Below are positions 12,430 through 22,919 of a DNA stretch of 64,000 nt, one piece after another (position 1 is the first letter of the stretch; every line of letters begins with the position of its first letter). The stretch is from Watersipora subatra (Eukaryota; Bryozoa; Gymnolaemata; Cheilostomatida; Watersiporidae): assembly GCF_963576615.1 (NCBI RefSeq), contig NC_088717.1:25323344-25387343 (forward strand), given 5' to 3'. The position numbers and the translations under genes are program-made. The notes beneath the pieces were generated by a model that saw only the letters and a list, made by a program, of their open reading frames with translations, was not told the DNA's origin and searched no databases.

Positions 12430-12660
12430 TGTCCACTAACAACAAAAGTAGTTGGCTATGTTTTCTCAGCTGAAGCTTTGAGCTTTGACCTTGTAAGGAA
12501 TAATAAACAGACTTTGGCATGACGTTACATGCAGCCCCTGTATCAACTTTAAGCTGTATTAGTTGATTTTCACGCTTAACGTCAATAAACCATTCCTTAC
12601 CAGTTACGTCTGCAGTGTTGATTGTGTATGCAACATTGTCATCATTGAAACCTCGTTAGC
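12430..12660 (-). pseudogene. Gypsy aspartic protease remnant
   Basis: The minus strand near 12575-12520 encodes LKVDTGAACNVMP, with the DTGA active-site signature of retropepsins, flanked upstream by a GKEWFIDVKRENQ segment. The frame is interrupted both before reverse transcriptase and after gag. It is placed correctly between the zinc knuckles and the polymerase. Confidence 0.8.
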
Positions 12661-12679
12661 CCTGGCTATAGATTTAATG

Positions 12680-13551
12680 TCAGCATTGCAGGCCTTGGAA
12701 TTTGCATAGTGACCAATTTTTCGGCAGCTTTTGCAGCGCTTGGCCGTAAGCTGGACAGTTACGGCGAGCATGGTTTCCTCTGCAGAACTTACAGTTTCTG
12801 ATTTCCAGTGACACGGTAGTGGGGCTGTTATTGCTAGCTGCAGCGTGCCACCAATTTCTATTGGTGCTGTGTCTGCTCGTTACTGCGTTTACAGTGAGAT
12901 CAGGCATTTCTCCTTGTGAATGTGTTCTGTTAGCATCTGACTCACAGTTGACTATTGCAGGTGGCAATTGTTACTATTGTTACCAGGTGGCGGATTTCTA
13001 ATATTTTGCATGTATTTCGTAGTAGCCTCTGCTCTCTGGCATATTCAAACATTGGGCTAATGTTAAATCATTATCAACGCCCAGCAGTTCTTCATGCACT
13101 CGCTCAGAATTTATTCTAATTACAATCTTATCCCTTAGTGCCTTGTCACTCTCCGCCTTATGAAAATTGCATGTTGACCGCAAGTCTCTCAGTACTGTGA
13201 CATAGTTGTCAAAAGGCTCACCTTCTTGCTGGACTCAACTGTAGATTTTGTACCTTTCAAATTCCTCACGAACTCTAGGTGCAAAATGTTTTGTGAAAGC
13301 TTCTTTGACCGGTGTTATTTTTTTAGCATTCTCAGCAGATAGGTTAAATGTACGAAAGAGTTCTTGTCCCTGTGCTCCAAGCAGTGTGAGCAATGTCACT
13401 ACTTGTATTTTTTCGTAGATTTCTCTGCAGCTATCAAATAGAGGTCAAATTGCTGTAGCCATGCTGACCAGTCGCGACTTGACTCACTTGGATTGCCAGT
13501 AAACTGTTGTACGCTAAAATTGCCTGGCGGTCTTAAGCCTCCTTCAGCCAT
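12680..13551 (-). pseudogene. Gypsy gag (frameshifted)
   Basis: The start codon is at 13551-13549, only about 35 bases inside the primer-binding site, and opens MAEGGLRPPGNFSVQQF, then a DWSAWLQQFDLYL segment typical of gypsy capsid N-termini. The frame breaks at about 13399, continues in another frame through a stop near 13237, and then reads RSTCNFHKAESDKALRDKI. Near its end are two CCHC-type zinc knuckles in different frames: CKFCRGNHARRNC (about 12790) and CKSCRKIGHYANSKAC (about 12720). Confidence 0.85.
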
Positions 13552-13585
13552 GTCACACTTGTAATAAAACGGTTGCAATCCTATG

Positions 13586-13603
13586 ATCCCACTCCTGACA
13601 CCA
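13586..13603 (-). other. tRNA-Leu primer-binding site
   Basis: The plus-strand bases ATCCCACTCCTGACACCA equal the 3' end, including CCA, of a typical eukaryotic tRNA-Leu. The minus strand is thus the complementary primer-binding site, abutting the 5' LTR with no gap. This fixes the inner LTR edge at 13604. Confidence 0.88.
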
Positions 13604-13847
13604 TGTCAATTAGTATAGATTTATTGAGTAGTGCTTGAGATAATGTATTTATTGTGTGTTGTTCACAGTCTGAGAGTTGACACATAACTCAAGGCAAAAC
13701 AATAGCATGGCTTAGATAACTATAAAATTAACATTAAACTGTTTATGCCTACAATGCTCTGACTTTCATGAAAAGCCTTTAAGCCATGAAATCATATAAT
13801 TGCAGTCACATGCAAACATCCTGCATGACTAATAAAACTACATGTCA
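13604..13847 (-). repeat. 5' LTR of gypsy element
   Basis: This is 244 bp with TG...CA ends on the minus strand (TGACATGTAG ... AATTGACA). It contains a minus-strand AATAAA at 13648-13653 and a TATAGTTA TATA-like site near 13717-13724. The right flank after 13847 is CTGATCAG and belongs to the calpain intron. Confidence 0.92.
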
Positions 13848-13908
13848 CTGATCAGTAAAAATTTGTATGTCTGCTGATGACAAATAAAGGCAAGTAATGA
13901 CTATTTAG

Positions 13909-14096
13909 GTTTTGAATTGGGAAGCTGGTTTGACTATCTATTCTTTACGCTCACCAGAATGGAGAGGCTCGGTACTTGTGGTTGTGAACCGAAATACTGA
14001 TAGTGGCTTTGATATTTATAGTAAACCAGCCATAGGACAAACACTGCTGTTGTCAAGAGAAAAAGAAGTGGTCGACTTTATACGCCCAGGTCACAG
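13909..14096 (+). CDS. CAPN15: Calpain-15-like, plus copy, exon H'
   Basis: The acceptor is CTATTTAG and the donor is GTAAAA. The exon enters in phase 0 and ends two bases into an Arg codon. It encodes VLNWEAGLTIYSLRSPEW, then RGSVLVVVNRNTDSGF and ends DFIRPGHR. The GLT-Y...W-G-LVVV-NR pattern fits the SOH C-terminal domain of calpain-15. It is three codons longer at the 5' end than the paralogous exon 35165-35343, because the acceptor lies 9 nt farther upstream relative to the aligned Trp codon. The second half differs strongly from the paralogue. Confidence 0.75.
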
Positions 14097-14689
14097 GTAA
14101 AAATAGTATGTAAACACGTATAAGCATGACTGCCTCACTCCAGTTACCAATTTGTGAAATTTTATTGTATGTGGCTTAAAATCAAGCTGTTTGTTTCAAA
14201 AGTTTTCTATTGAATATTTTTGACTGCAGTGGGCGAGCACTTTATAAAGTTTAGCTTCAGTTTTCTTAGCTAGTCAGTAGTTTCATGAACTCATATTATA
14301 TTTAGAAATAATTCAAATATTTCAACACTCAAATTAAAACATGAATCAAAATTCATTTTTACTGGCAAATTTTTTGGTATCAAACCTGGTTTTTAAAAAT
14401 ACAAGTGATATAAAAAACATTAGTCATTTTACTTGTTAAATTAAAAATAGCATTAATTGTCAAATAAGGTTTAGCAAACTAACTAAGAAGTTAGAAATTG
14501 TAGTATTAGCATAACATGATGGAGAGCATATTTCAAATAACAGCCAATACTTACATGTACATATGAAACAGGAAAGCGAATATTGGTTAGCAGATTCTAC
14601 CAACAATGGTTGACGTTGGTTTAAAACCCAAACTGCTTCAGAAGTTTGTGAAAACAGTTCATGAAATCATGAAATCAGGAGAATCAGAG

Positions 14690-15075
14690 AAAAAAGGGCG
14701 AATAAAAAAAAGAAAAAAAAGAGGAATAAGATGGAAAATGGGAAAAAGAGAAAAAGATAAAATTGTAGAGAACAGAAAGAGAGAGAAAATAAAAATAGAG
14801 AAAAAGAGAAAGAAAAAAATCAAAAGAGGAAAACTGAGAGAAAAAATAAAGAGAAAAAAGAGAAAGATGGAGAGTGATAGAAAAAAGAGGGACATAAAAA
14901 GGAGAAATGGAAAGCAAGAGAAAGGGAGGAAAAAGGAAAGCAATGGAGAGGGAAAAAAGCAGTGAAGAGAGAGAAAGATAGAGAGAGGTAACTAAAGAAA
15001 GAGTGAGAACCCAAAATAAAGGTAGAAATATAGGACAGAAAGGGAGGGAGAGAGAAAGGAAAGAAAAGAAAGGAG
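14690..15075 (+). repeat. GA-rich polypurine tract
   Basis: About 385 bp is nearly all A and G on the plus strand (AGAGAAAAAG, GAAAGGGAGG patterns). Frames on both strands are open but give only Lys/Arg/Glu or Phe/Leu/Ser low complexity. It lies in the last intron of the plus calpain gene. Confidence 0.9.
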
Positions 15076-15367
15076 GGGTTTAGAATATTGACAGCTAGCA
15101 AATTAGCAGTGCTGTCAGACTTCCTTAATTTATCTCAATGAGTTTCAGTTTCAAACCTTATTCCGTATTTGAAGCAAAGCAATCTTGAAAAAATTTAATC
15201 AAGTTTCAAAAACTATAAAATCGTTAATTGAACGTCATTGTGTTCTGTTTTTAATCTTTGCTCTATGGTGACGGTCAATTGGAGGTGGAGATGTTTTTTT
15301 TTAAACAGTCAGAATTTTGGGAAGATCAAATTGGTGCTTTAAAGGGTGAAGCAAATGTCACCTAAAT

Positions 15368-15493
15368 TTCACCCTCTTTTTTCAGTGGAACAATATTAAA
15401 CCTTTTATATGCAATAAATCTGCTAGCTTACCTCTAATTTATCAAGCATCTCTCAATAAATATGCATTGAAAAACTGAGAAATTTCACTACCA
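15368..15493 (+). repeat. Dispersed repeat, copy 2
   Basis: This is the direct repeat partner of 7967-8092, with scattered substitutions. It lies just left of the foldback element in the last intron of the plus calpain gene. Confidence 0.7.
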
Positions 15494-15736
15494 GTTGACG
15501 TCTAATGCTAACAATTATCTTGCAAAGATATTATAGCCTGTGTCCTGTTTTGCAATTAGTTGAAGCTTTCAGTTTTTAGTTTATTTTAAATTTAAAGACA
15601 TTATACCTATATTTACCAATATGTATACTGTAGATGTATATCAATCTGAGTGTTTGTGGTTCTGTCTTCACTTCGGTCTGTCCTGTTGAATTTGTGAACG
15701 AACATCTAACCACAAGTCTACAAAGGTTGTTACGAT

Positions 15737-16558
15737 CACAGGTGTCCTTTAGCGGGGATATTGCCGAAGCCGAGACCGGGCCGTAGTCTACACACACAAA
15801 AAACAACAAAGGTCCACGTAGTTCTGAGCAAAAACAAAAGTATCCATCCAAATATCTCACCAATCCGATGAGCAGCACACACAAAAACTAAACCAATCGA
15901 CAGCGCCACCCATCGTGTCAAAATATTCCAAGTTTCAAGTCATGTCTTGCACAACTCACCTTATGGTTTGTCAAAACTTGTCCCATAGTCCTTATTAATT
16001 TGAGACTGTCTAATATCCGTTTTAGAAATGGTCGCTGCTAGCCTAACCTAACGTTCTGATTCAACACCTTAGTAACTATCGGGGCATTGCTGAGTTCTCC
16101 CGATCTTTTTGAGTCCCTCTTAAGTTTTGTTTACAATAGCGTTAACCCAATTTTGATTGGTTCTTGCATGTTTAAGGAAGATTCAAAAAGATCAGGAGCA
16201 CTCAGCAATGCCCCGATAGTTACTAAGATGTTGAATCAGAACGTTAGGCTAGGCTAGCGGCAACCATTTCTAAAACGGATATTGGACAGTCTCAAATTAA
16301 TAGGGACTTTGGGACAAGTTTGGACAAACCATAAGGTGAGTTGTGCAAGACATGACTTGAAACTTGGAATATTTTGACATGATGGGTGGCGCTGTCGATT
16401 GGTTTAGTTTTTGTGTGTGCGGCTCATCGGATTGGTGAGATATTTGGATGGATACTTTTGTTTTTGCTCAGAACTACGTGGACCTTTGTTGTTTTTTGTG
16501 TGTGTAGACTACGGCCCGGTCTCGGCTTCGGCAATATCCCCGCTAAAGGACACCTGTG
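15737..16558. mobile_element. Foldback element, two 379-bp inverted arms
   Basis: The left arm 15737-16115 and right arm 16180-16558 are reverse complements of each other with few differences, separated by a 64-bp loop. The outer ends read CACAGGTGTCCTTTAGCGGG. Both arms translate into similar short frames (15736-15921 minus and 16386-16622 plus), which are shadows of the symmetry and not genes. No transposase is present, so it would have to be mobilised in trans. The class cannot be set without other copies. It is in the last intron of the plus calpain gene. Confidence 0.88.
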
Positions 16559-18860
16559 GTTACGATACCGTTGCTCTTACTATATATTGTATACCATTTT
16601 TCCGAATTCACACAGTAAATGATGTACTATTTGATATATTGCGCCTACGAATTACAATACTTCTGTTATAAATTATTTTTTGCCAAAGTGTATAAAACAC
16701 AATGATCTTTCGTCCTTACCACACTAGAGCGAAGGTTTTTTCTGTTCAAGGATATTGACCAAAAACTTTTTTGAAAGTAAAATGGTGATTCTTGAACTGA
16801 TCACGACGAAATACCAATTTTTATTTGATTTTCACAGTTTGTATTAATTATATCATTGCCCAATAACCTGTTTTGTAGTTTAACTACTATGCTCACTATT
16901 TATTTTTAATTTACCTTTAATTGCTCTCTTAATTTATTTTATTGGTTCAGATAATTTTTTCTAGCTACACCAGGATTGCCTGAATTCTGATTATAACCCC
17001 TAAAATTATAAGTATTTCTTGGTACTAATTTTGCATTCCACAATCATTAACTACGAACAAAATCTGGTTCTTTTCTGTATATAAATTAATTTTTGCCTGT
17101 CTTTTTCTTATATAAGTTTTTTTTTATGCTATAATAATTAATTTCTTTAATTTATGACTTTCAAAGGTTGTGTTTCAATTTTAAATGTTAACAATAACCA
17201 CACAATTTAAAACTTCAATTTTCGTTTTTTTAAAGAAAGTTTACTAGAAATTGCAAAACTAAAAATGGTTTGCATGGAAACTCTTAAGTACAGTCTGTCT
17301 CTGCATTTTTCATTTATTCAGACAAAGTACTTTTATAAGCTTCACTCATTTATTAAAATTTTAATATCTTACTTTTATGTTTATACCAAGTTTATACCTG
17401 TATCAAGAAGAACCAGTAATATAGTGTTCAAAGTTTAGATGTATAGCTTTTGCTGCAACAGTAACTTTTTTATATACACTTTTCCATGGAATAATACAAG
17501 ATTGATGTTGTTAATTCAACGTATTCATTACTTTTATTCCCGTTTTTTTAGTTCATGTTAATTGAATCAGGATCAAATCATTTTTCCTGGTAATCATTTC
17601 AACAAAACAGCCTTTATCTTGCAACTAATTATTAATTATTCACATTCAAACACCCTTACAGTTGTTTAAATCCTTCTTTTGAATTATTTTTCAATTAATT
17701 TCAATCGAACAAAACGCTTTACTCATGATATTAAATTTAAAAGTTAGAATGGTAATTGTTGTATATATTTAATAAAAAAAAACAGATTTGAGCAAAAAAA
17801 ATTTGTTACCAGAGCAATGCCGAGCATTAGCTAGTGTTGCATAAAAGCTCATTGCACTTATGCATATGTACGCTACAGTTTGCAAGCAAAACTAGCTTTT
17901 TATGTGCAATCGAAGGAGAGTTACGAGCATCGATTAATTGTAAGATCAGATTACAACCATGATGCTATAAATAAAAGCCTATAAATCTGCAAATTTATAA
18001 CAATATAATGCTAATCTATCAAATACTGAAAATATATATTCACTAGCTGAATTCCCGGCACTGTCTGGGGAAAAAAAAATGATTGGACTGTATATTTGTT
18101 TTCATTTAATGCACAAAATTTACCGTTCCAACTTTTAAATTTCATATCAAGAGAAAAGTGTTTTTCATTCAGTTCAATTGAATTAAGAGAAAAAAGATCA
18201 CAGCTTTAAAAGTTTTGAAGCTTGTTCAAACAGCTGTAAAATTTAAATTCTATATAATGAAAGTGTTTTTCTGAAATTCAAAAGAAAAACAAAACTATCA
18301 AGATGTTTTTATGTAAACATAAAATCATTAGTAAGTAATGGCTAAATATAGTCTGTTTTGCTACGATTCTAATTTGAAAGTATCTGTTTTACAGTTATAT
18401 GATTTTAGTTTGTTTCTGTGTTGACATCATAAGGTGAAATTATTGTATAGACGTATGGAGTGGTATAGAAATCTATAGTAATTATCTAATGCAATCACTG
18501 CCTAAAAATCATCAAAATCGTTGTCATCAGCAATAGTAAGAAAACAATATGTTAACAATAGTAATTATAGTTACCTACAATAACTTCAGTCCACATTATG
18601 GTTATGATCTGCAAGAAAATGTAGAACTACGATGTACTGCGTGCAAAGTTTTTACCTTCAATTCCGACGTGTAACTGAAATGCTGAATTTAACCTAAATG
18701 AATTTAGCTTACCAAAAATATCCTTTGAAGAAGTTTTGATATGCATTTTAGTAAACATTAGCCTAAAATTTTATTACTCATATTTTTGCAAATCAGGTTT
18801 CCTATAAACAGATGATACTCAGCTAAGACAAAATTGCAAAAGTTTAATTTTAAGAAAAAT
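16559..18860. other. AT-rich intronic stretch without recognisable genes
   Basis: This is strongly AT-rich with many poly-A and poly-T runs and no convincing open frame or repeat structure. It is part of the last intron of the plus calpain gene. Confidence 0.6.
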
Positions 18861-19069
18861 GTTTGTTGACATCAATTTGTGAAAAACAAATTAGCTGTAG
18901 GATGGCGAGAAAAAAAGCATCATGTTTTATAAAGTTATGCGAAAAAAATTTATATGAGGCACATCGTGACGTGTGGGCGCAATGTATCAATTATTACGTC
19001 ATTCAGAATAGAGAAGATGAACGATTGAGAAAAAGGTTTGTGGTATATGATATGAGCGATAGAATTGTA

Positions 19070-19240
19070 GGGACTGTGTAGCTCAGTGGTCAAATGTGTG
19101 CTTACAAACTTGCAGTCGTAATCTCTAAGAAATAAAATCCAGCATGAAGCGAGCTTTTCATTTCATGATTTTAATAGCTATTATAGCTGGGCACACCAAA
19201 AGACAGAATAACAGAATGACAGTACATACACATAAACTTT
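19070..19240 (+). repeat. tRNA-derived SINE-like sequence
   Basis: GTGTAGCTCAGTGGTCAAATG at the start is a good tRNA D-arm / Pol III box A. A tRNA-like body follows for about 60 bases, but the B box is decayed. A non-tRNA tail with GCTGGGCACACC follows. No clear poly-A tail or target duplication was found. Confidence 0.45.
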
Positions 19241-20225
19241 GAGATTTCTATACATAGATGAACATGTGACAACAACGATCCATACTTATTTTACATGCAG
19301 AAACTAAAATTATCTTTTTTGAAACAAAATTATTTGCATCGGTTTCTTGAATAGCTAGCTGCATTTGGATTGTTGCTTTTGTGGAACAAATCTGTTTTGG
19401 TTGTCCAATACCTTCTACAATGTTTTTTGACCTCAACTCTTCTTCTACACTGTCGAACTAGTCAATAATAGCATCGAAACAATTTTTTCACAGAGCACAA
19501 CTTATAAATAATACAACAAATTTACCACTAAATATTTACCACAAATTCAACTCACTAAAGTTTTGCTCGCTGAATGTAACGTTTGTCTTAAAACTAGACG
19601 TTCGTCTAGCAACTTAAATGTAAACCATTGTTTATACACATGTATGTTGAAATATCAAGACAGCGATAAACGAGATAATATTATTAGCATGAGACAGTTG
19701 TTAGTTATTTCAATGGTAATACTTTGAAAATTTTATTAAAAAAAACCGAAAAGCTTTAGAGTCAGACTACAAGAGAATATATTGGTAGTTCTGTAAATGA
19801 ATAAGTGTTAATATAAATTTGTGTACACTTGTTTTCCTATCACTTGATATTGTGGGTTCATAAAAGTCAAAGATTGTGGAATTTGTGATGAAATATAGGT
19901 GGAGTTCAAAAAGAGAGTGACGCTCTAATTTTCCACTCTTGTCTCATAGTTGCGGTCAAATGGAAGTGCTGTCCATTTAAAGGTGGCTTTCAAATAGAGG
20001 TGGCATTTAATTAAAGGTTTTATGCTTTTAGTTTGATGGATAGGTTTGAAACCGAAGTCGGATTGTGGTAGAGTATGTATGTGAAGTCAGTATGTAGGTC
20101 ACACTGATGTCATAGTAATACACACTAACTAAAGCTCAGATTCACTAAAGGAATTTTTCATTTGTATTTCAAACATAAAATACATGTTAATATAATTTAA
20201 ATAACATGATTTTTGCAATTTTTAG

Positions 20226-20391
20226 GCAAATAATTCAAATGAACACATCAATGGTCTTTAGTGACTTTGATCTCACAATAATAGAGCCGACGCTGTGCGA
20301 CAACCAATCGTGTTTTTTGGGAGAAAACCAATCCAGGCTTACACCCGAGATGAAAGTTCTTCATAAGCAATTGCTAAATATAGCAGAATAA
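20226..20391 (+). CDS. CAPN15: Calpain-15-like, plus copy, terminal exon I'
   Basis: The acceptor is CAATTTTTAG. The first base completes the Arg codon begun at 14096, and the exon encodes QIIQMNTSMVFSDFDLTIIE and ends LTPEMKVLHKQLLNIAE followed by TAA. It gives the end of the SOH domain, matching in phase and length (166 nt) the minus-copy terminal exon 33803-33968. Only the first 7 residues and the last 17 or so are well conserved between copies. ATG 20206 lies in the intron and is not a start. An AATAAA occurs at 20834. Confidence 0.72.
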
Positions 20392-20833
20392 TATGAATGA
20401 CAGAAGCTTGGTATTGTTCTAAACTGAATGGAGTTCTTCAACAGTAACTTAGTTTTCTCAAAACCTACCATTGTGCATGAATGTCATCAGCAGAGTTTCA
20501 AATTTTCAAATTATTAGTTTGTTCTAATTGGAAGAGTAAAGGCTTATTACACCAAATAAACAATTTTATAGACAAGAGAATTGTTTGCTTAATACTCACC
20601 AAACCATAAGTACCTTGAGAGTTTTTTTGTACCTCTACTGTTTGCTTAAAAAAAGTAAGCAGATTGTGTTCCATGAAGAAAATTGCTGCACACAAGAGCT
20701 TTTTGCGGAGAACTAACTTTTTTGCAACCAATTTCTACTTGATTGCAACATCCGTGCTTCAAAAGGCTTAAACAAGTTGTTACAACTTCAGTGCACAGAA
20801 TTCTGGCAAACATCAAAGATTTTGCTCAGTATA

Positions 20834-20839
20834 ATAAAA
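20834..20839 (+). terminator. Possible polyadenylation signal
   Basis: AATAAA lies 443 nt after the plus-copy calpain stop codon. It is the canonical hexamer but could occur by chance in this AT-rich sequence. Confidence 0.35.
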
Positions 20840-21395
20840 CACAGACATTGTGTGATGTAAACTAACATAGCCCATTTATGATCGAGAGTAAAATCAAACA
20901 GCCGAGTGTTTTGATTTAGACTTTTTTTAAACATGGAGTAAAAAAAGTTAGGCTGGGTTGGTGGCACACAAAGGCGACTGACACTTACATGAAAGGAAGG
21001 ATAATTTTTATTATTGCTTTGAGTAGTTGTTTGAACAAGTTGTAGTAAAAAAAATTGTACTCATTAAATATTAGTGGTTGTGTCAATTTAGCAAGATGGC
21101 ATTGCTGCAGAGCAGTTTATCGATGGAATCCACATATAAAACTTTTCAGTCAATCTTGTTTTAAACAGAGCAGTCGGTTTATTAGATAGTTTTTCAAGCC
21201 AAATGATAAAGCTCTTTCAGTCAGTAGGCCAACTCATTTGCAATACTGAAAATGGTAAATCTGAATGAGTGAAACCGATACTAAATAATATTAAATGCAT
21301 GTTATACTTTGAGGGCTACACCAGAGCAGCTGTAACCTTTTTGTGAATATTATGAAGAAGTACTATCAACAAAGTTCCTGTCACAACAAGTTATT
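20840..21395. other. Intergenic stretch after plus-copy gene
   Basis: AT-rich, with no gene or repeat recognised. Confidence 0.5.
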
Positions 21396-21842
21396 TTAGA
21401 TGTTTCATGGTCGACTCAAAAGTACATGTAGAATAAAAAAACTCTAAACTAAATTCCACAGACTGTACAGTCTCGCGGCTATCTTCACCTATAGCATGAT
21501 TATTAGCGGTTGTAGAGAAATTATGTTGTGCATAACCAATATGAATCAACGCACAACATCATTGTTGAATTTGCTTTGTCATTTCAATCTATTTAGACTA
21601 TATTCAGTTTGTGCACTTTTGCTTTGTCATGAAGAAACTAATTTGATTATTACTGGTTCAGGTAGAAGTGAAGGTGTTAATCTATTGTAAGCAATACTGA
21701 CACTTACCAGCTAAAGTTAATTATTTATTCTATAAGTCCAACAACTAAAATACACAACCAACAAAATTCTAAACAAAAACATTAATGACAAAAGCTTAAG
21801 ATCACCAATAAAAGTTACACCCTTACTCGAATGATCACCCAT
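21396..21842 (-). repeat. Diverged direct repeat, left copy (gag-like 5' region)
   Basis: This matches 25926-26393 in the same orientation with many substitutions. Its left part encodes, on the minus strand, STCTFESTMKHLK, the counterpart of STSACTWEQTMEHLKRIY in the right copy. It is therefore a truncated piece of the same retroelement-like family, not simply one LTR of a pair. Confidence 0.6.
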
Positions 21843-22919
21843 TGACAAATCATTTAACAAAACAATTAACCATGAAGTACAGTGTAGTTGTAGTGTGATG
21901 TGACAATGAACATGTAACTTTATGCTCATCAAGCACCAAACACCAACATTATTATTGTTGTTTCTTGCTTTGCTAAATTTGTACTAAAATTTACCTTCAC
22001 ATGTTGTTAACAACTGAACTATTAAAAAATGGCTAAACTATTACAAACTCACTAAAATTGCTATGGCAAAAATACTTTTTATTTGAAACACGCTAATTTT
22101 ATCTGCAACACATTAAATTAGCAAGTAATGTATTAATAAAACTATTGTAATATTACTGGTAACATTGTAACATAATAGTAAACATTTACTATTGTTCAAA
22201 AAATGTATGAAACACGAAAACAGTTTGCAGGCTCATATCTAGGGCATCCAATATAAAACGTATACTCTTTACCAACAACTTTAATACCCGTCATTTTCTG
22301 GGTACTGCATTATTTCGTGATAACAGGTAAAAACCTTGCACGGCGACATCATCCATCACTGATGTATTAGATCTATGTGCATGCTTGAAGCAACAACTTC
22401 AAACCGATCTGAATTTTGCAGAACCAGTTCAAACCCATTTTAAAAATCTTACACAAATTTGTGATGCTCATGCAGTGATTTTTTTTCAATTCATGCAGCA
22501 AGTTCTTTCAAAATTGTTACATCTATGCTTTTCTTGTCCTTGCTAATCAACCAGAACAGAAATGTGAGAAAATTCAAGTGGTTAACTCTGTAATAAAATC
22601 ACAAAACCGATCAAGCAATAAACTTGGCCATGAACTTCAAAAGTTTACAATAACCCAGGCTAATAAACCTTTTTGGCTTCAAGTGAAGTTGTCTGATTCC
22701 AGCTGTTATTTTTTAAATGGGAAAAAAGATGCCATAATTCAGAATTATTATTTGGGAAGAAGTTTTTCAAAATACATGTGGGTGAATTATTTTCAGTGAC
22801 AGCAAGCAGTTAAAATTTACATTTGTTGCAAGACTTACAGGTGTTGAATTTTTATAGCAAAGTACTTTGCATTAAATGTATTTGATAGGCAATATCCTAA
22901 TGAAAAAACTCATCACTAA
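21843..22919. other. Non-coding, probably relic sequence
   Basis: A 73-codon plus frame at 22578-22799 (including KFTITQANKPFWLQVKLSDS) is not recognised and has no good start or splice context. Otherwise it is AT-rich. Confidence 0.4.

Larger units (their letters stand above)
9067..13847 (-). mobile_element. Ty3/gypsy LTR retrotransposon, nearly full length
   Basis: The element is 4781 bp with 244-bp LTRs at 9067-9310 (3' LTR) and 13604-13847 (5' LTR). A primer-binding site abuts the 5' LTR. Gag, protease, reverse transcriptase, RNase H and integrase follow in that order on the minus strand, which is the Ty3/gypsy order (integrase after RNase H). No envelope frame is present. Frameshifts and stops break gag and pol, and the LTRs differ at about 16 positions by my count, so it is an old, inactive copy. 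It lies antisense inside a calpain-15 intron. Flanks CTGTT (9062-9066) and CTGAT (13848-13852) may be a decayed 5-bp target duplication. Confidence 0.92.
6203..20391 (+). other. CAPN15: Calpain-15-like gene, plus copy, 3' half (five exons)
   Basis: This is the gene-level entry for exons 6203-6361, 7728-7903, 8900-9024, 13909-14096 and 20226-20391. All have AG acceptors and GT donors, and the phases join without a stop into 271 codons including the terminator. They match, exon for exon, the last five exons of the minus-strand paralogue at 39107-33803. Calpain-15 (SOL family) is a non-classical intracellular cysteine protease with an N-terminal zinc-finger region, a CysPc protease core and a C-terminal SOH domain. 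Only the region after the protease core is seen here; the catalytic exons should lie left of the window. Introns hold a gypsy element, a foldback element and simple repeats. The exons look intact and under constraint, so the copy is probably functional. Confidence 0.72.

Noticed and set aside
14606..15101. Several 77-119 codon frames on both strands
   Set aside because: All fall in the GA-rich purine tract; Lys/Arg/Glu or Phe/Leu/Ser strings with no domain.
15576..16671. Four similar frames that look like a duplicated gene
   Set aside because: They are mirror translations of the two arms of the foldback element, with no start or splice context.
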